64,000 nt of DNA, taken from positions 3,472,001 through 3,536,000 of the forward strand of contig OY762508.1 in assembly GCA_963665975.1 (NCBI GenBank). The letters are read 5' to 3'. The notes beneath the pieces are model-generated. The model was given only the letters and a program-made list of their open reading frames with translations, had not been told where the DNA came from and made no database searches. This DNA comes from G963665975 sp963665975 (GTDB lineage Bacteria > Bacteroidota > Rhodothermia > Rhodothermales > Bin80). The stretch's first letter is position 1. Each line of letters begins with the position of its first letter. The translations under genes were made by a program, and so were the position numbers. Positions 34,932 through 44,645 of this stretch are shown here, in pieces.

Positions 34932-36584
34932 ATGGCCATTCATACGCACGCAGGCAAGCCTGCTCAAGCCGGGCATCTGACTGATGTGCCACGTCTCGTC
35001 GCGGCATATTACGATATACTGCCGGAACGGCCAGTGGCGTTCGGGACCTCCGGCCATCGCGGCTCTTCGCATACAGGCAGCTTTAACGAAGGCCACATTC
35101 TCGCCATAGCGCAGGCCGTGTGCGACTATCGGAGAGCCGCCGGTATTGCCGGGCCGCTTCTCGTAGGCATGGACACGCACGCATTGTCAGAGCCGTCTTT
35201 CAGGACGGCCTTGGAGGTGTTTGCAGCTAATGATGTATGGGTGTGGCTTCAGAAAAATGGAGGCTATACGCCGACGCCGGTGATCTCGCATGCCATTCTG
35301 GAGTGCAACCAGCGTCCTGATGCTCCGCGTGCGGACGGCGTGATCATCACCCCGTCGCATAACCCGCCGACCGATGGAGGCTTCAAGTACAATCCGCCAA
35401 GCGGGGGACCGGCTGGCGCCGAAACGACCCAGGCCATAGAGCATCGTGCAAACGAGTTGCTACAAGGGCGGCTGCGTGGCGTCCGGCGGATTCCGTACGA
35501 GCGTGCGAAAGGCGCAGATACAACACAATATGTGGATCTGCGCCGTGACTATGTAGCGGCGCTGGATGGCGCCGTAGACATGAACGCGATCAGGGACTCG
35601 GGTCTCAAAATTGGCGTTGACCCCATGGGAGGGGCCGCCGTTGCGTACTGGGATCTGTTAGCGGATACATACCAGATTGATCTGACTGTCGTGAACCGGC
35701 AGGTGGATCCCACCTTCGGCTTCATGACGCTCGACCACGATGGCAAGATTCGAATGGACTGCTCCTCGTCCCATGCCATGGCGAGCCTAATAGCGCTAAA
35801 GGATCAGTACGATATCGCATTCGGCAATGACCCAGACGTAGATCGTCACGGAATCGTGACCCAAAGTCGTGGTCTTATGAACCCGAACCATTATCTGGCC
35901 GTAGCGGTGTCGTACCTCTTCCAACAGAGATCGGCTTGGCTCGCCGACACGGCGGTTGCAAAGACACTGGTTTCCAGTTCCATCATAGACCGTATTGCCG
36001 CATCCATGGGTCGAAGGCTGGTCGAGGTACCGGTAGGATTCAAGTGGTTTGTTCAGGGGCTCCTGGATGGCGAGTACGGGTTTGCGGGAGAGGAGAGTGC
36101 CGGGGCGTCTTTCCTGCAGCGTGAAGGAGTGGTATGGACGACAGACAAGGACGGAATCGTGATGGGATTGCTGGCTGCAGAAATAATGGCTGTTTCCGGC
36201 CGTGATCCGAGCGAGTGGTACGCCAGGTTGGAGCATGAGCATGGCAGTTCTGTTTACGAGCGCATTGATGCGCCAGCTACTCCAACAGAAAAAGATATTC
36301 TCAGGAAGCTCTCGCCGGGGATGGTCAAGACAGACACGCTTGCTGGCGAGCCGGTGCTGCAGAAGTTGACCCGTGCTCCGGGCAACAATGCGCCGATCGG
36401 CGGGCTCAAGGTCACGACCCGAAACGGATGGTTTGCCGCACGGCCTTCGGGCACTGAGGATATTTACAAGATTTACGCTGAGAGTTTCCTGGGATCGCAT
36501 CATCTGGCGACCATTCAGGAAGAAGCACGCGCAATCGTCGCGACCGCATTCCGGGAAGCAGGCTCTGCAAGCCCCCAAACCTAG
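34932..36584 (+). CDS. pgm: Phosphoglucomutase (alpha-D-glucose phosphate-specific)
   Basis: A 550-aa enzyme interconverting glucose-1-phosphate and glucose-6-phosphate, of the length usual for bacterial Pgm. FGTSGHRGSS is the N-terminal conserved loop, TPSHNPPTDGG (catalytic Ser near 142) the phosphoserine site, DPDVDRHG the metal-binding site, GEESAGASFLQ the sugar-binding loop and RPSGTEDIYKIYAESF the phosphate-binding loop. ATG 34932 starts the conserved region; an upstream in-frame start at 34872 would add 20 residues. The stop codon overlaps the GTG of the next mutase gene by one base. Confidence 0.94.
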   Translation: MAIHTHAGKPAQAGHLTDVPRLVAAYYDILPERPVAFGTSGHRGSSHTGSFNEGHILAIAQAVCDYRRAAGIAGPLLVGMDTHALSEPSFRTALEVFAANDVWVWLQKNGGYTPTPVISHAILECNQRPDAPRADGVIITPSHNPPTDGGFKYNPPSGGPAGAETTQAIEHRANELLQGRLRGVRRIPYERAKGADTTQYVDLRRDYVAALDGAVDMNAIRDSGLKIGVDPMGGAAVAYWDLLADTYQIDLTVVNRQVDPTFGFMTLDHDGKIRMDCSSSHAMASLIALKDQYDIAFGNDPDVDRHGIVTQSRGLMNPNHYLAVAVSYLFQQRSAWLADTAVAKTLVSSSIIDRIAASMGRRLVEVPVGFKWFVQGLLDGEYGFAGEESAGASFLQREGVVWTTDKDGIVMGLLAAEIMAVSGRDPSEWYARLEHEHGSSVYERIDAPATPTEKDILRKLSPGMVKTDTLAGEPVLQKLTRAPGNNAPIGGLKVTTRNGWFAARPSGTEDIYKIYAESFLGSHHLATIQEEARAIVATAFREAGSASPQT

Positions 36585-37990
36585 TGGACCAACCCATCGT
36601 ATTCGGCACGGACGGGTGGCGCGCGGTAATCGCGCGTGACTTCACCTTTGAGAATCTGCATCGCGTCGCCCACGCCACAGCGAGATGGCTTGGTGCGCCG
36701 CCGCGCACGGTCGTTGTCGGTTACGACGCGCGTTTTATGGGGGAGTCATTTGCGCGATTTGTGTCGCACGTGCTATCTGGTCAGGGAATTCGGGTGCTCC
36801 TTGCGGATCGGATCACGCCGACTCCAGCCATAAGTTGGGCTACACGGGAGTACGGCGCCAACGCCGGTATAGTCATTACCGCCAGTCATAACCCTTTTGA
36901 GTATAACGGCTACAAGGTTAAGGCCTCTTTTGGAGGGCCAGCGACGCCGGACATGGTGGCCGCCATTGAGCGCGAAGTGGTGCCGCGTAGCGAATTACCG
37001 GCCGTGCCGGACGGAGACCCTACGCGCATCGAGCGAGTCCCCATTCGCGCGCAGTATCTGGACGCCGTGCATAAGAAGAGCGATATACAGGCGTTGCAAA
37101 ATAGTGGACTATTGATCGGGCACGATCCCATGTTTGGCGCCGGGAGGGGAGCATACGCTGAGCTTCTGGGCTCCGAATGCGTCCGTGAGCTCCACGCGTC
37201 ATTCGATCCGACCTTTGGGGGCTTGAATCCCGAGCCTATTCCGCGCAACCTGCAGGCGTTAAAGCGCTTTGTCCAGGACAACCGGCTGGCCGTTGGGATT
37301 GCCAACGATGGCGATGCCGATCGCATCGGAGCGGTGGATGAAGAAGGCAATATGGTGACGGCGCACATGATTCTGGCGCTTCTGCTCAAGTATCTATACC
37401 GGGACTGTAGCCAGCGAGGCGCCGTTGTAAAGACGTTTGCCACCACCCACTTGCTAGACAAGATGGCTTCGGCCTACGGCCTGGCTTCCGAGACGTACCC
37501 CATTGGCTTCAAGTACATCGCACCACGATTCGTAAACGGGGATGTGCTCGTGGGAGGTGAGGAATCGGGAGGAATCGCGGTGGCCGGCCACATTCCGGAG
37601 CGCGACGGCATCTATGTCGGCCTGCTGCTTATAGCCATGATGGTGCACAGGGAACAGAAGTTGTCAGTGCTCATCCGGGAGCTCTTTGATGAATTTGGCC
37701 CGCACGCGTATCATCGAGCGGATTTACGGACGACGCGTGAGCGAACGCAGGCTGTCGTGGCGTTTCTTGCCCGCGAAGGGGGACTAAGCCGCATTGGCGG
37801 GCATCCTGTTCTCGAAGTGGACACGCTGGACGGCCACAAGCATCTGTTACGCGATGGCTGGCTGTTGGTCCGGCCTTCAGGCACGGAGCCGCTCCTGCGC
37901 ATCTATGCGGAGGCACCATCCGAAACCACTGCTCGCCAGTGGGTGGAAGATGTGACCGATCAGTTGGGCGTGGCGGGATACGTGCGGTAG
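36584..37990 (+). CDS. Phosphoglucomutase/phosphomannomutase family protein
   Basis: A 468-aa alpha-D-phosphohexomutase starting with GTG and sharing one base with the pgm stop (TAGTG). FGTDGWRAVIARDF opens the protein. TASHNPFEYNGYK holds the catalytic Ser101, DGDADRIG the metal site, GEESGGIAVAGHIPERDG the sugar loop and RPSGTEPLLRIYAEAPS the phosphate loop. It is distinct from the Pgm just upstream and may act on mannose- or glucosamine-phosphates, which would also feed the GDP-sugar pathway at the left end of the window. Specificity cannot be fixed by eye. Confidence 0.9.
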   Translation: MDQPIVFGTDGWRAVIARDFTFENLHRVAHATARWLGAPPRTVVVGYDARFMGESFARFVSHVLSGQGIRVLLADRITPTPAISWATREYGANAGIVITASHNPFEYNGYKVKASFGGPATPDMVAAIEREVVPRSELPAVPDGDPTRIERVPIRAQYLDAVHKKSDIQALQNSGLLIGHDPMFGAGRGAYAELLGSECVRELHASFDPTFGGLNPEPIPRNLQALKRFVQDNRLAVGIANDGDADRIGAVDEEGNMVTAHMILALLLKYLYRDCSQRGAVVKTFATTHLLDKMASAYGLASETYPIGFKYIAPRFVNGDVLVGGEESGGIAVAGHIPERDGIYVGLLLIAMMVHREQKLSVLIRELFDEFGPHAYHRADLRTTRERTQAVVAFLAREGGLSRIGGHPVLEVDTLDGHKHLLRDGWLLVRPSGTEPLLRIYAEAPSETTARQWVEDVTDQLGVAGYVR

Positions 37991-37993
37991 GCG

Positions 37994-38491
37994 CTACTTC
38001 GGGGTGTGCCGGTACTGGTCAAACAGCGCGCCGAGCCAACTGCAGAGGGCTTCAAGATTTTCCTGGTCCGTCCGGTTGAAGGCATCGGCAATGTCCGAGT
38101 CGACGTCCAGTACGGCTATCAGGCGGCCCGAGGTGGTCAGTACGGGGACGACGATCTCCGAGCGGGTCGAAGCCGAACAAGCGATATGATCGCTGACGGC
38201 ATGTACGTCAGGGACGCGTTGCGTAGTCTTGGTCCGCGCGGTGCGTCCGCAGATGCCGCGATCAAACGGAATGCGCAGGCAGCCATGTCCACCCTGGTAA
38301 GGACCTACGACGAGCAGATCGTCGGAGACGGCGCGGTAGAAGCCGGTCCAGTGGAAGTGTTCGAACGCGTGGTGCAATTCGCAGCATACAGTCGCCATGA
38401 CGGCAATCCAGTCGTTTTCGTCTTTCAGGAGGTATTCGAGACGCTGGAAGAGTGTCTGGTATCGTTGCACCTGACGATCGGAACGCGGCAT
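37994..38491 (-). CDS. msrC: Free methionine-(R)-sulfoxide reductase (GAF domain)
   Basis: A 165-aa single GAF-domain enzyme reducing free methionine-R-sulfoxide. The three family cysteines are present: C71 in GGHGCLRIPF, C81 in GICGRTA and C105 in HIACSAST. TGFYR, VGPYQGG and SEIVVPVLTTSGRLIAVLDV also match. It converges on the upstream mutase gene with a three-base gap and diverges from the DsbA-like gene, which fits a shared redox-defence setting. Confidence 0.92.
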   Translation of the reverse strand: MPRSDRQVQRYQTLFQRLEYLLKDENDWIAVMATVCCELHHAFEHFHWTGFYRAVSDDLLVVGPYQGGHGCLRIPFDRGICGRTARTKTTQRVPDVHAVSDHIACSASTRSEIVVPVLTTSGRLIAVLDVDSDIADAFNRTDQENLEALCSWLGALFDQYRHTPK

Positions 38492-38606
38492 GGACAGATA
38501 GCTTTTTGCGCTGCGAGGAAACGGGGACCCTACCCAACCCGGAATGGTTCATATCAGACTTGCCTTGATGTCGGTCATGCAATATCCACCAACGGCAATC
38601 TATTCT

Positions 38607-39512
38607 ATGAAACGGGTAATTCTAGCACTTCTTGTGGCGTTTGTTGCAACCGAGGTCAACGGGCAGGATATCTCTCCCGAGCTTCTTCGCGCTAATCTTG
38701 CATTGCAGATTCCACAGTTGCGCGAAGTGGAATTTGAAATGGGCGCAATCACAGAAAGTCCCATCACAGGATTACATCAGGGGAGCTTCACGATAGAGGG
38801 GCAGCAGGAGTATACGTTCTTGCTTTCGATGGAGGAGAAACAATTGTATTTGGTGGCTCTGGGCCCACTGGAGGTTGGGTTAAGCGAGGACGAAATAGCT
38901 GCAAGACTGGAGCAGGAGCGTACGCAGGCTGAGGCCACGGTGCGGGAGCGCAGTGCGGATCTGGAGACATTTGTGGAGGGTATGCCCGTGCGGGGCTCGG
39001 TAGACGCTCCGGTTACGATCATCGAATTCTCCGATTTTCAGTGCCCGTACTGTGCGCGTAGCGCGACCGTTGTGGAGGAATTATTGGAAAAACATCCAGG
39101 TGAGGTAAAATTTGTATTTCTGCATTTCCCGCTCGACTTTCATTCCTGGGCCAAGCCGGCCGCTATTGCGTCGGTCTGCGCCGCAGAGCAGAGTGATGAG
39201 GCCTTCTGGGCGCTGCATGACAGCTATTTTCGCAACCAGAGTGCCATTACGGACGAGAATCTCATGGAGAAGAGCCGTGGATTTCTTGCAGATAGCGGGA
39301 TTGACCTGAACGGATGGTCGGCGTGCGCCAGCGACGACGGATCCCTGGCGTATCAGGGCGCACTCTTGGAGGTGGAAACCTCGATGGCCAAGGGCTCCGC
39401 GTATGGGATAACCGGCACTCCTGGCTTCTTCGTCAACGGTCGCTATTTGAATGGGTCGCAGCCGTTAGGGGTCTTCGAGGAATTGATAAACGAGATTCGG
39501 GAAAGAGAGTAG
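38607..39512 (+). CDS. Secreted DsbA-like thiol-disulfide oxidoreductase
   Basis: A 301-aa periplasmic protein. The signal peptide MKRVILALLVAFVATEVNGQ starts at ATG 38607; the frame is open from 38544. Residues about 25-110 are an N-terminal domain of unknown role. The C-terminal thioredoxin-fold DsbA/DsbG-like domain has the redox motif CPYC (C146, C149) in EFSDFQCPYCARS and a cis-Pro loop in GITGTPGFFVNGR. It likely handles disulfides or thiols of exported proteins. Confidence 0.88.
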   Translation: MKRVILALLVAFVATEVNGQDISPELLRANLALQIPQLREVEFEMGAITESPITGLHQGSFTIEGQQEYTFLLSMEEKQLYLVALGPLEVGLSEDEIAARLEQERTQAEATVRERSADLETFVEGMPVRGSVDAPVTIIEFSDFQCPYCARSATVVEELLEKHPGEVKFVFLHFPLDFHSWAKPAAIASVCAAEQSDEAFWALHDSYFRNQSAITDENLMEKSRGFLADSGIDLNGWSACASDDGSLAYQGALLEVETSMAKGSAYGITGTPGFFVNGRYLNGSQPLGVFEELINEIRERE

Positions 39513-39522
39513 GCTCTCCACT

Positions 39523-40347
39523 TCAAATTCCCGCTCCGCCAGTCACCTCTAGCGTGTGGCCTGTCACATAAGCTGCCAGGGGCGAGGCCAAGAGAACGAT
39601 GCCGCCTGCTGCTTCTTCCGGGGTGCCAGGGCGTCCAAGGGGTATGGTGTTGAATGCCGATGCACGGATCCCGGTGGGAATGCCAACCCGGACCATGTGG
39701 TCGCCCACGGGTATGGGATCAGTGGTTTCCTTGGCCTGTGTAAGTCGCGTATCGATAAAGCCGAATGCGACGGCATTGCAGCGTATGCCGTAGCGTCCCC
39801 ACTCCCGCGCCACGGTCTTGGTAAGGCCTACGATGCCCATTTTCGCCGTGGCATAGTTTATCTGGCCAGTGTTGCCGTGCAGCCCGGAAGTAGAGGATAC
39901 GTTGACGATGCAGCGCAGCTCTTTGGGAGCCTTGTTGGCCTCGAGTTCGCTCTTGGCGGCTTCCCGCCAGTAACGGGCCAGAGAGCGAATCAGTCGAAAC
40001 GGCGTTGTGGTGTGAATCTCGAGGATGCGGCTCCACTGTTCGTCCGACATTTTGTGGAGCATGCCGTCCCATGTAAACCCGGCATTGTTCACCAGTACGT
40101 TTAGTGCTCCATGCTGATCGAAGATAGCGTCGATTGCGTCGTCGGCAAAAGATGGGCCGGTGATATCGCCTGCAATAGCATGTGCGGTGCCGCCAGAGGC
40201 CGTTATCTCATCAACTACCGCATGGCAGGCGTTCGCGTCCAGGTCATTAATGATGACGTGTGCGCTGTGAGCGGCGAACAGCCGCGCGGCGGCGGCCCCG
40301 ATCCCGCGTCCGGCGCCTGTTATGAATACTACCTGATTGTCAAACAT
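39523..40347 (-). CDS. SDR-family oxidoreductase (FabG-like)
   Basis: A 274-aa NAD(P)-dependent short-chain dehydrogenase. TGAGRGIG (10-17) is the cofactor motif, NNAG and NVSSTSG the structural and catalytic Ser blocks, and YATAK the catalytic Tyr/Lys. The C-terminus (YVTGHTLEVTGGAGI) is FabG-like. A short insertion (about 135-150) precedes the Ser strand. ATG 40347 starts the Rossmann strand; 42 more codons are open upstream. Substrate unknown; 3-oxoacyl thioester or sugar alcohols are both possible. Confidence 0.85.
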   Translation of the reverse strand: MFDNQVVFITGAGRGIGAAAARLFAAHSAHVIINDLDANACHAVVDEITASGGTAHAIAGDITGPSFADDAIDAIFDQHGALNVLVNNAGFTWDGMLHKMSDEQWSRILEIHTTTPFRLIRSLARYWREAAKSELEANKAPKELRCIVNVSSTSGLHGNTGQINYATAKMGIVGLTKTVAREWGRYGIRCNAVAFGFIDTRLTQAKETTDPIPVGDHMVRVGIPTGIRASAFNTIPLGRPGTPEEAAGGIVLLASPLAAYVTGHTLEVTGGAGI

Positions 40348-40548
40348 GGCTGCACGGGAGTTGTTGAGGACGGTCAGGTGTGAATGTGAAGCGCGATTGG
40401 TGTCCACTTTAAAGAAGCATGAAGGATCCGGGGCGTCGGCGCTCGATTCGAGGTTGATTCGTGTTGGAGTCAAGACTCATCTACCAATACCGGTCGCGAC
40501 CAAACCACTTGCAATAACCGGTGCCATTTTCAGGCCCCAACCGCGAAT

Positions 40549-41484
40549 TCAAGGAAAGATGGAATTGGACCAGGATCGCCATCCTCGTCCCTGGTGGCCA
40601 TAATCAACGCTACCCGGATGTAGACACTCGGCAAGGATCTCGGCGGACTCCACGACGCGCGGGCCAGGGCGATTGAAATATTGATTGCCATCCGTGATGA
40701 CCACGCGCCCATTCTGGACGGCTGCCAATTGCCGCCATGTCGGATGCGTAACCAGCGGGTCCATTTCTCGGCACGAGCGCTCGATATCGAACCCGCACGG
40801 CATGATGGCAATCACATCGGGATCTGCCGCAAGAAGCCGATCTATTGAAAGATAGCCCGAATGTTTTCCCGATTCGGCAAAAAGACTGACGCCACCGGCA
40901 AGGTCGACCAGATCAGGCACCCAGTTGCCCGCACTCATCAACGGATCAATCCATTCTATGCATGCTATGGACGGTACTGAAGCCAGGGCTTGAGTCCGGG
41001 CCTGCAATACGTTGAGTCTTTCTTTGAGATGCGTTACAAGCCTATCACCACGACCGGCATCACCGAGAGCTGAGGCGACTGCCCGAATATCGGTCCATAC
41101 GTCTCCCAGCGACGTTGGCGCGAGGGAAACGATAGCAGGCTGCGACTTAACCAGTTCGCAAACTGCTGCTTCGACGTCCTTCAGACTTACGGCGCAGACC
41201 TCGCACTGCGTCTGGGTGATAATCACGCTGGGTGCCAGTTGGTTCAGTATGTCTCCGTCCACCTGATACACCGACAAGCCCTCATCGACTATCGCCTGGA
41301 CTTTCCCATCAATCGCGGCACTTGAGGCTTCTGTACAGACTTTCGAGGTCGAGCAAGTAGGTAGCTGGACAATCGAAGGTGGGTAATCACATTCGTGCGA
41401 CCGGCCGACGAGTTGGGATTCATACCCCAGTGCGCACACGATTTCCGTCGCACTGGCGATGAGCGACACAATGCGATGGTTCAT
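40549..41484 (-). CDS. BtuF-like cobalamin/metal-chelate binding protein without signal peptide
   Basis: A 311-aa helical-backbone (cluster A-II) substrate-binding protein. RIVSLIASATEIVCALGYES, then LVGRSHECDYPPS, and APSVIITQTQCEVCAV are typical of the BtuF-like group of vitamin-B12-binding proteins. It lacks a signal peptide or lipobox, so it may be cytoplasmic, as many stand-alone members of this group are. No BtuC or BtuD gene is in the window. It is divergent from the DUF5916 gene across about 245 bp. Confidence 0.8.
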   Translation of the reverse strand: MNHRIVSLIASATEIVCALGYESQLVGRSHECDYPPSIVQLPTCSTSKVCTEASSAAIDGKVQAIVDEGLSVYQVDGDILNQLAPSVIITQTQCEVCAVSLKDVEAAVCELVKSQPAIVSLAPTSLGDVWTDIRAVASALGDAGRGDRLVTHLKERLNVLQARTQALASVPSIACIEWIDPLMSAGNWVPDLVDLAGGVSLFAESGKHSGYLSIDRLLAADPDVIAIMPCGFDIERSCREMDPLVTHPTWRQLAAVQNGRVVITDGNQYFNRPGPRVVESAEILAECLHPGSVDYGHQGRGWRSWSNSIFP

Positions 41485-41729
41485 TGCTTCAAAATCTTGT
41501 TTACAAGGAGGGGAGTCTCTGTCTTTCTATCCAAAACTATAACGATTGGGAGTTTGCGCCCAAGCAAACAGGATATTAGGAGCCAGATCATCCAATTCTG
41601 GGACAATCATGGGACTTGGATCAGAAATGTAAGAAGTAAGCGTGTTGTGTAACAATCGCTGTCTTCATTGCGTAGCGGGTGCACAGACCATGCCGGTTAA
41701 TTCGCAGCTCATCTACTCCTCAAGGCGCC

Positions 41730-44054
41730 ATGCAGCAACGCTATACAGTATCGGGCTTCGTCTTGGCCATTCTCTGCGCAACCAGCTTCATTCCTGACGC
41801 CCAGGCGCAGGCCATTAATGGCGCCAGCGAGTCTCCTCCTACGCAGTCGGTGGATTTCGCCCCCAACATTTTGCCGCAATTGACACTGCGGCGCGTGCGA
41901 TCTGCGATAACCATAGATGGAGAGATTGACGAAAACGCATGGCGTGTAGCGGCGCGCGCAGCCAACTTCTCTGAGACCTTTCCCGGAGACCAGACGCAGC
42001 CGGATATCGACATTGCTGCATTCATGACGTACGACGACGAGCATTTGTACATCGCTTATCGTCTCACGGATGATCCCTCCGCCGTTCGCGCCAATCTCAG
42101 TGATCGCGATGCCATCTGGCAAGACGACTATGTGGGTCTGCTATTGGATCCCAACGGAGACGGGCAGTCGATGTATTTCATAGCCTCCAATCCCCTGGGT
42201 ATCCAGGGCGACTCGAAAATATCGCCCAACAACGAGGACGAGGGATTTGACATAATCTACCAGTCGGAGGGTATGATCACCGACACCGGCTACCAGGTGG
42301 AGATGGCGATCCCCTTCAAGAGCCTGCGGTTTCCGAACCAGGATGAGCAGACCTGGCGGGCTACGTTTTGGATCACGCGTCCACGGGGAAGCCGTAATAC
42401 CTATTCGTGGGCTGCCATAAGCCGTGACAATCCTTGCTGGAGCTGCCAGCTGGGCACAATACGCGGGATTAACAATGTTCGGTCGGGCAGAAATCTGGAG
42501 ATCTTGCCAGCTATTACAGGCGCGGGCGCTGGTGCACTGAACGATGCTGCGGATCCACGGTCCGGGTTCAATAATACGAGGATCAAGATTGAGCCGTCGC
42601 TCAACATCAAACATGGGATCACGTCGGCGCTGACGGTCGATGCGACGATCAATCCGGACTTCAGCCAGATTGAATCAGATGCGGCACAAATCGATGTGAA
42701 TTCCACGTTCGCACTGTTCTTTGAGGAGCGTCGGCCATTCTTCCAGGAGGGTGCCGACCTGTTTGATACGGAGATCCGTACGGTCTACACGCGGTCGATC
42801 AATGATCCAATTGCAGCGGCAAAGCTCACCGGCCGGTTCGGCGCCACGAGTGTCGCGTACATCGGCGCGCGCGACAACACGTCTCCATTATTGTTACCCT
42901 TTGAAGAAAGCAGTGAGTTGGTGCGTGTGGGCAAGAGTATTTCCAACATCATGCGGGTCAAGCACAGCTTTGCTGACAACTCGCATATTGGGGCGCTGGT
43001 GACAGACCGTCGCCTGGACAAGGGTGGGGCGGGCTCTACGGTGGGCGTCGACGGAGCGTTGCGTATGTGGAAGAATTACATATTGAGTGCTCAATTTGTC
43101 GCCAGCCGCAGCGCGGAACCCATGGACGCCACATTATCCGAGGACATTGAGGATCTTGCAATCGGCCGTACCGGGTATACGTCGGCGCTGGACGGAGAGA
43201 CGTTCTGGGGTCAGGCGTTGTCGGTTGAGCTCGACCGGGACAGTCGGTATTGGAGTTTTGAGGTCGGCTATGAGGACATGAGTCCGACATTCCGAGCGGA
43301 CAACGGCTTTGTGCGGCAGAACAATCGGCGTCGCTTGTATATGTGGCAGGGCGTGACGCTGTACCCGGAGAAGGTCATTCATTTTATCGATCGTATTCGG
43401 CCGAGTGTTGTAGTGGGAAAGACGTGGGATTATTACGGAGTGAAGAAGAGTGATTTTCTGTCGTCGCGCCTGTCGTTTCAAATGAAGGGGCAGACCTATC
43501 TCCAGATGCGGTATTCGCTGGAGAGCGAGCGGTTTCAGGGGGTCGTGTTCGATGGGTTACGGCAGTTCAGCGTGGAGGCGTTCAGCAATTTCAGTGAGCT
43601 GGTCCGGCTCGGGTTCGAATTCAGCACGGGTCGTGATATTGCGCGTTCTGTGGAAACACCTGAAGTGGGGAGCAGTCTGGGTTTCAGCGTCTTCGGGTCG
43701 GTGCGTCCTACCCAGCGTCTGAAAATAGAGCCACGTTTTGTGTATTCGCGTCTGACCGACCGCGAAAGTGGCGACAAATTTTTCAGTGGCTACATTGCGC
43801 GCATGCGGCTCGGGTATCAGTTCACGCGTCGTGTTTTCTTACGGACGGTTGTGCAGTATAACCAGTTCTCCGAGGCCCTGGAAATCGACCCGCTGTTCAC
43901 GTATAAGCTAAACGCGTTCACCCATTTCCATGTGGGTTCGACGCACGACTTGGACCGGTACGACCGGCCCAGCGGGATCAATGATCCCACGCGAATCTTC
44001 CGTCAGAGTAGCCGCCAGATCTTTTTCAAGTTCCAGTATTTCTTCCGCAGGTAG
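41730..44054 (+). CDS. DUF5916/CBM9-like outer-membrane protein
   Basis: A 774-aa exported protein. The signal peptide ends IPDAQAQA. An N-terminal CBM9-like beta-sandwich begins at ITIDGEIDENAWRVAA. The remaining about 550 residues form the DUF5916 region (LFFEERRPFFQEGADLF is its best hallmark), with many amphipathic strands, ending in FFKFQYFFRR like an outer-membrane barrel. ATG 41730 follows AAGG; the longer frame from 41679 adds 17 residues. Related proteins accompany peptide or glycan uptake in Bacteroidota, but the ligand is unknown. Confidence 0.85.
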   Translation: MQQRYTVSGFVLAILCATSFIPDAQAQAINGASESPPTQSVDFAPNILPQLTLRRVRSAITIDGEIDENAWRVAARAANFSETFPGDQTQPDIDIAAFMTYDDEHLYIAYRLTDDPSAVRANLSDRDAIWQDDYVGLLLDPNGDGQSMYFIASNPLGIQGDSKISPNNEDEGFDIIYQSEGMITDTGYQVEMAIPFKSLRFPNQDEQTWRATFWITRPRGSRNTYSWAAISRDNPCWSCQLGTIRGINNVRSGRNLEILPAITGAGAGALNDAADPRSGFNNTRIKIEPSLNIKHGITSALTVDATINPDFSQIESDAAQIDVNSTFALFFEERRPFFQEGADLFDTEIRTVYTRSINDPIAAAKLTGRFGATSVAYIGARDNTSPLLLPFEESSELVRVGKSISNIMRVKHSFADNSHIGALVTDRRLDKGGAGSTVGVDGALRMWKNYILSAQFVASRSAEPMDATLSEDIEDLAIGRTGYTSALDGETFWGQALSVELDRDSRYWSFEVGYEDMSPTFRADNGFVRQNNRRRLYMWQGVTLYPEKVIHFIDRIRPSVVVGKTWDYYGVKKSDFLSSRLSFQMKGQTYLQMRYSLESERFQGVVFDGLRQFSVEAFSNFSELVRLGFEFSTGRDIARSVETPEVGSSLGFSVFGSVRPTQRLKIEPRFVYSRLTDRESGDKFFSGYIARMRLGYQFTRRVFLRTVVQYNQFSEALEIDPLFTYKLNAFTHFHVGSTHDLDRYDRPSGINDPTRIFRQSSRQIFFKFQYFFRR

Positions 44055-44131
44055 TCTGGTCAAGCGGTGTGTCGTCCTGTCTTCAGGGCACGTGCCGTGC
44101 GGGTGTGGAGGGAACGGGCGTGCGTATTCAA

Positions 44132-44525
44132 GCATCCGGTGGAGTACACGGAATCTCTTAGGCCCAGCTCTTTGCCGTCACTGTACTGGTTCTGATCGAA
44201 ACTGATTGATCGGTGGTTGTCTAGGAGGGTCACTACTGCGCAAGCAGCCATGTGGGGCGTGTACGCCTATCTGAAATTCAGAAGAATGGGAAAATCCACC
44301 CCTTTCAATTCCAGATTCACGGCGCTTATGGCCGTTGGCAGTTGGACGTGGTTTGGTAGATCCAACCGCGGGACTGCATCGTGCCACCGAAATTCTTGAG
44401 CCCACCATCCAATCGCAATCCACGTTCTCCCACCACATACATCATTCCCGTGTCGGACACGATGCCGCTGGTCGTCACGTCAGCGATGAACTCGTTTATG
44501 AGCGTGATTGCGGTTCCCGCCGTCG
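44132..44525 (-). pseudogene. PorV-like pseudogene, 3' portion
   Basis: Translated in the minus frames, this stretch matches the intact PorV-like protein at 49879-50949 in three consecutive blocks. GTAITLINEFIADVTTSGIV and MMYVVGERGLRLDGGLKNFG match its VNETIDDMTATGV...TYVVGETGLRLGVALKNIG. NLELKGVDFPILLNFR then a stop then AYT matches QSEAMQFPTLLNFGVAYT. VTLLDNHRSISFDQNQYSDG plus ELGLRDSVY matches VTVLGNFRSNSFDQDQYSGG plus EVGLRDMIY. Stops and frameshifts break it. Its 5' portion is at 45733-46006. Confidence 0.8.
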
Positions 44526-44645
44526 TTTGATCCGTGCACGTTCACGGGTCCGAAAATGTTTGCGTGACGAGGTTAATCGGATACGTGAGAACCTCTTGCA
44601 GAACTATGCTACCCAGGGTAATGGACGGTTGCAGTGCCCCATGCA

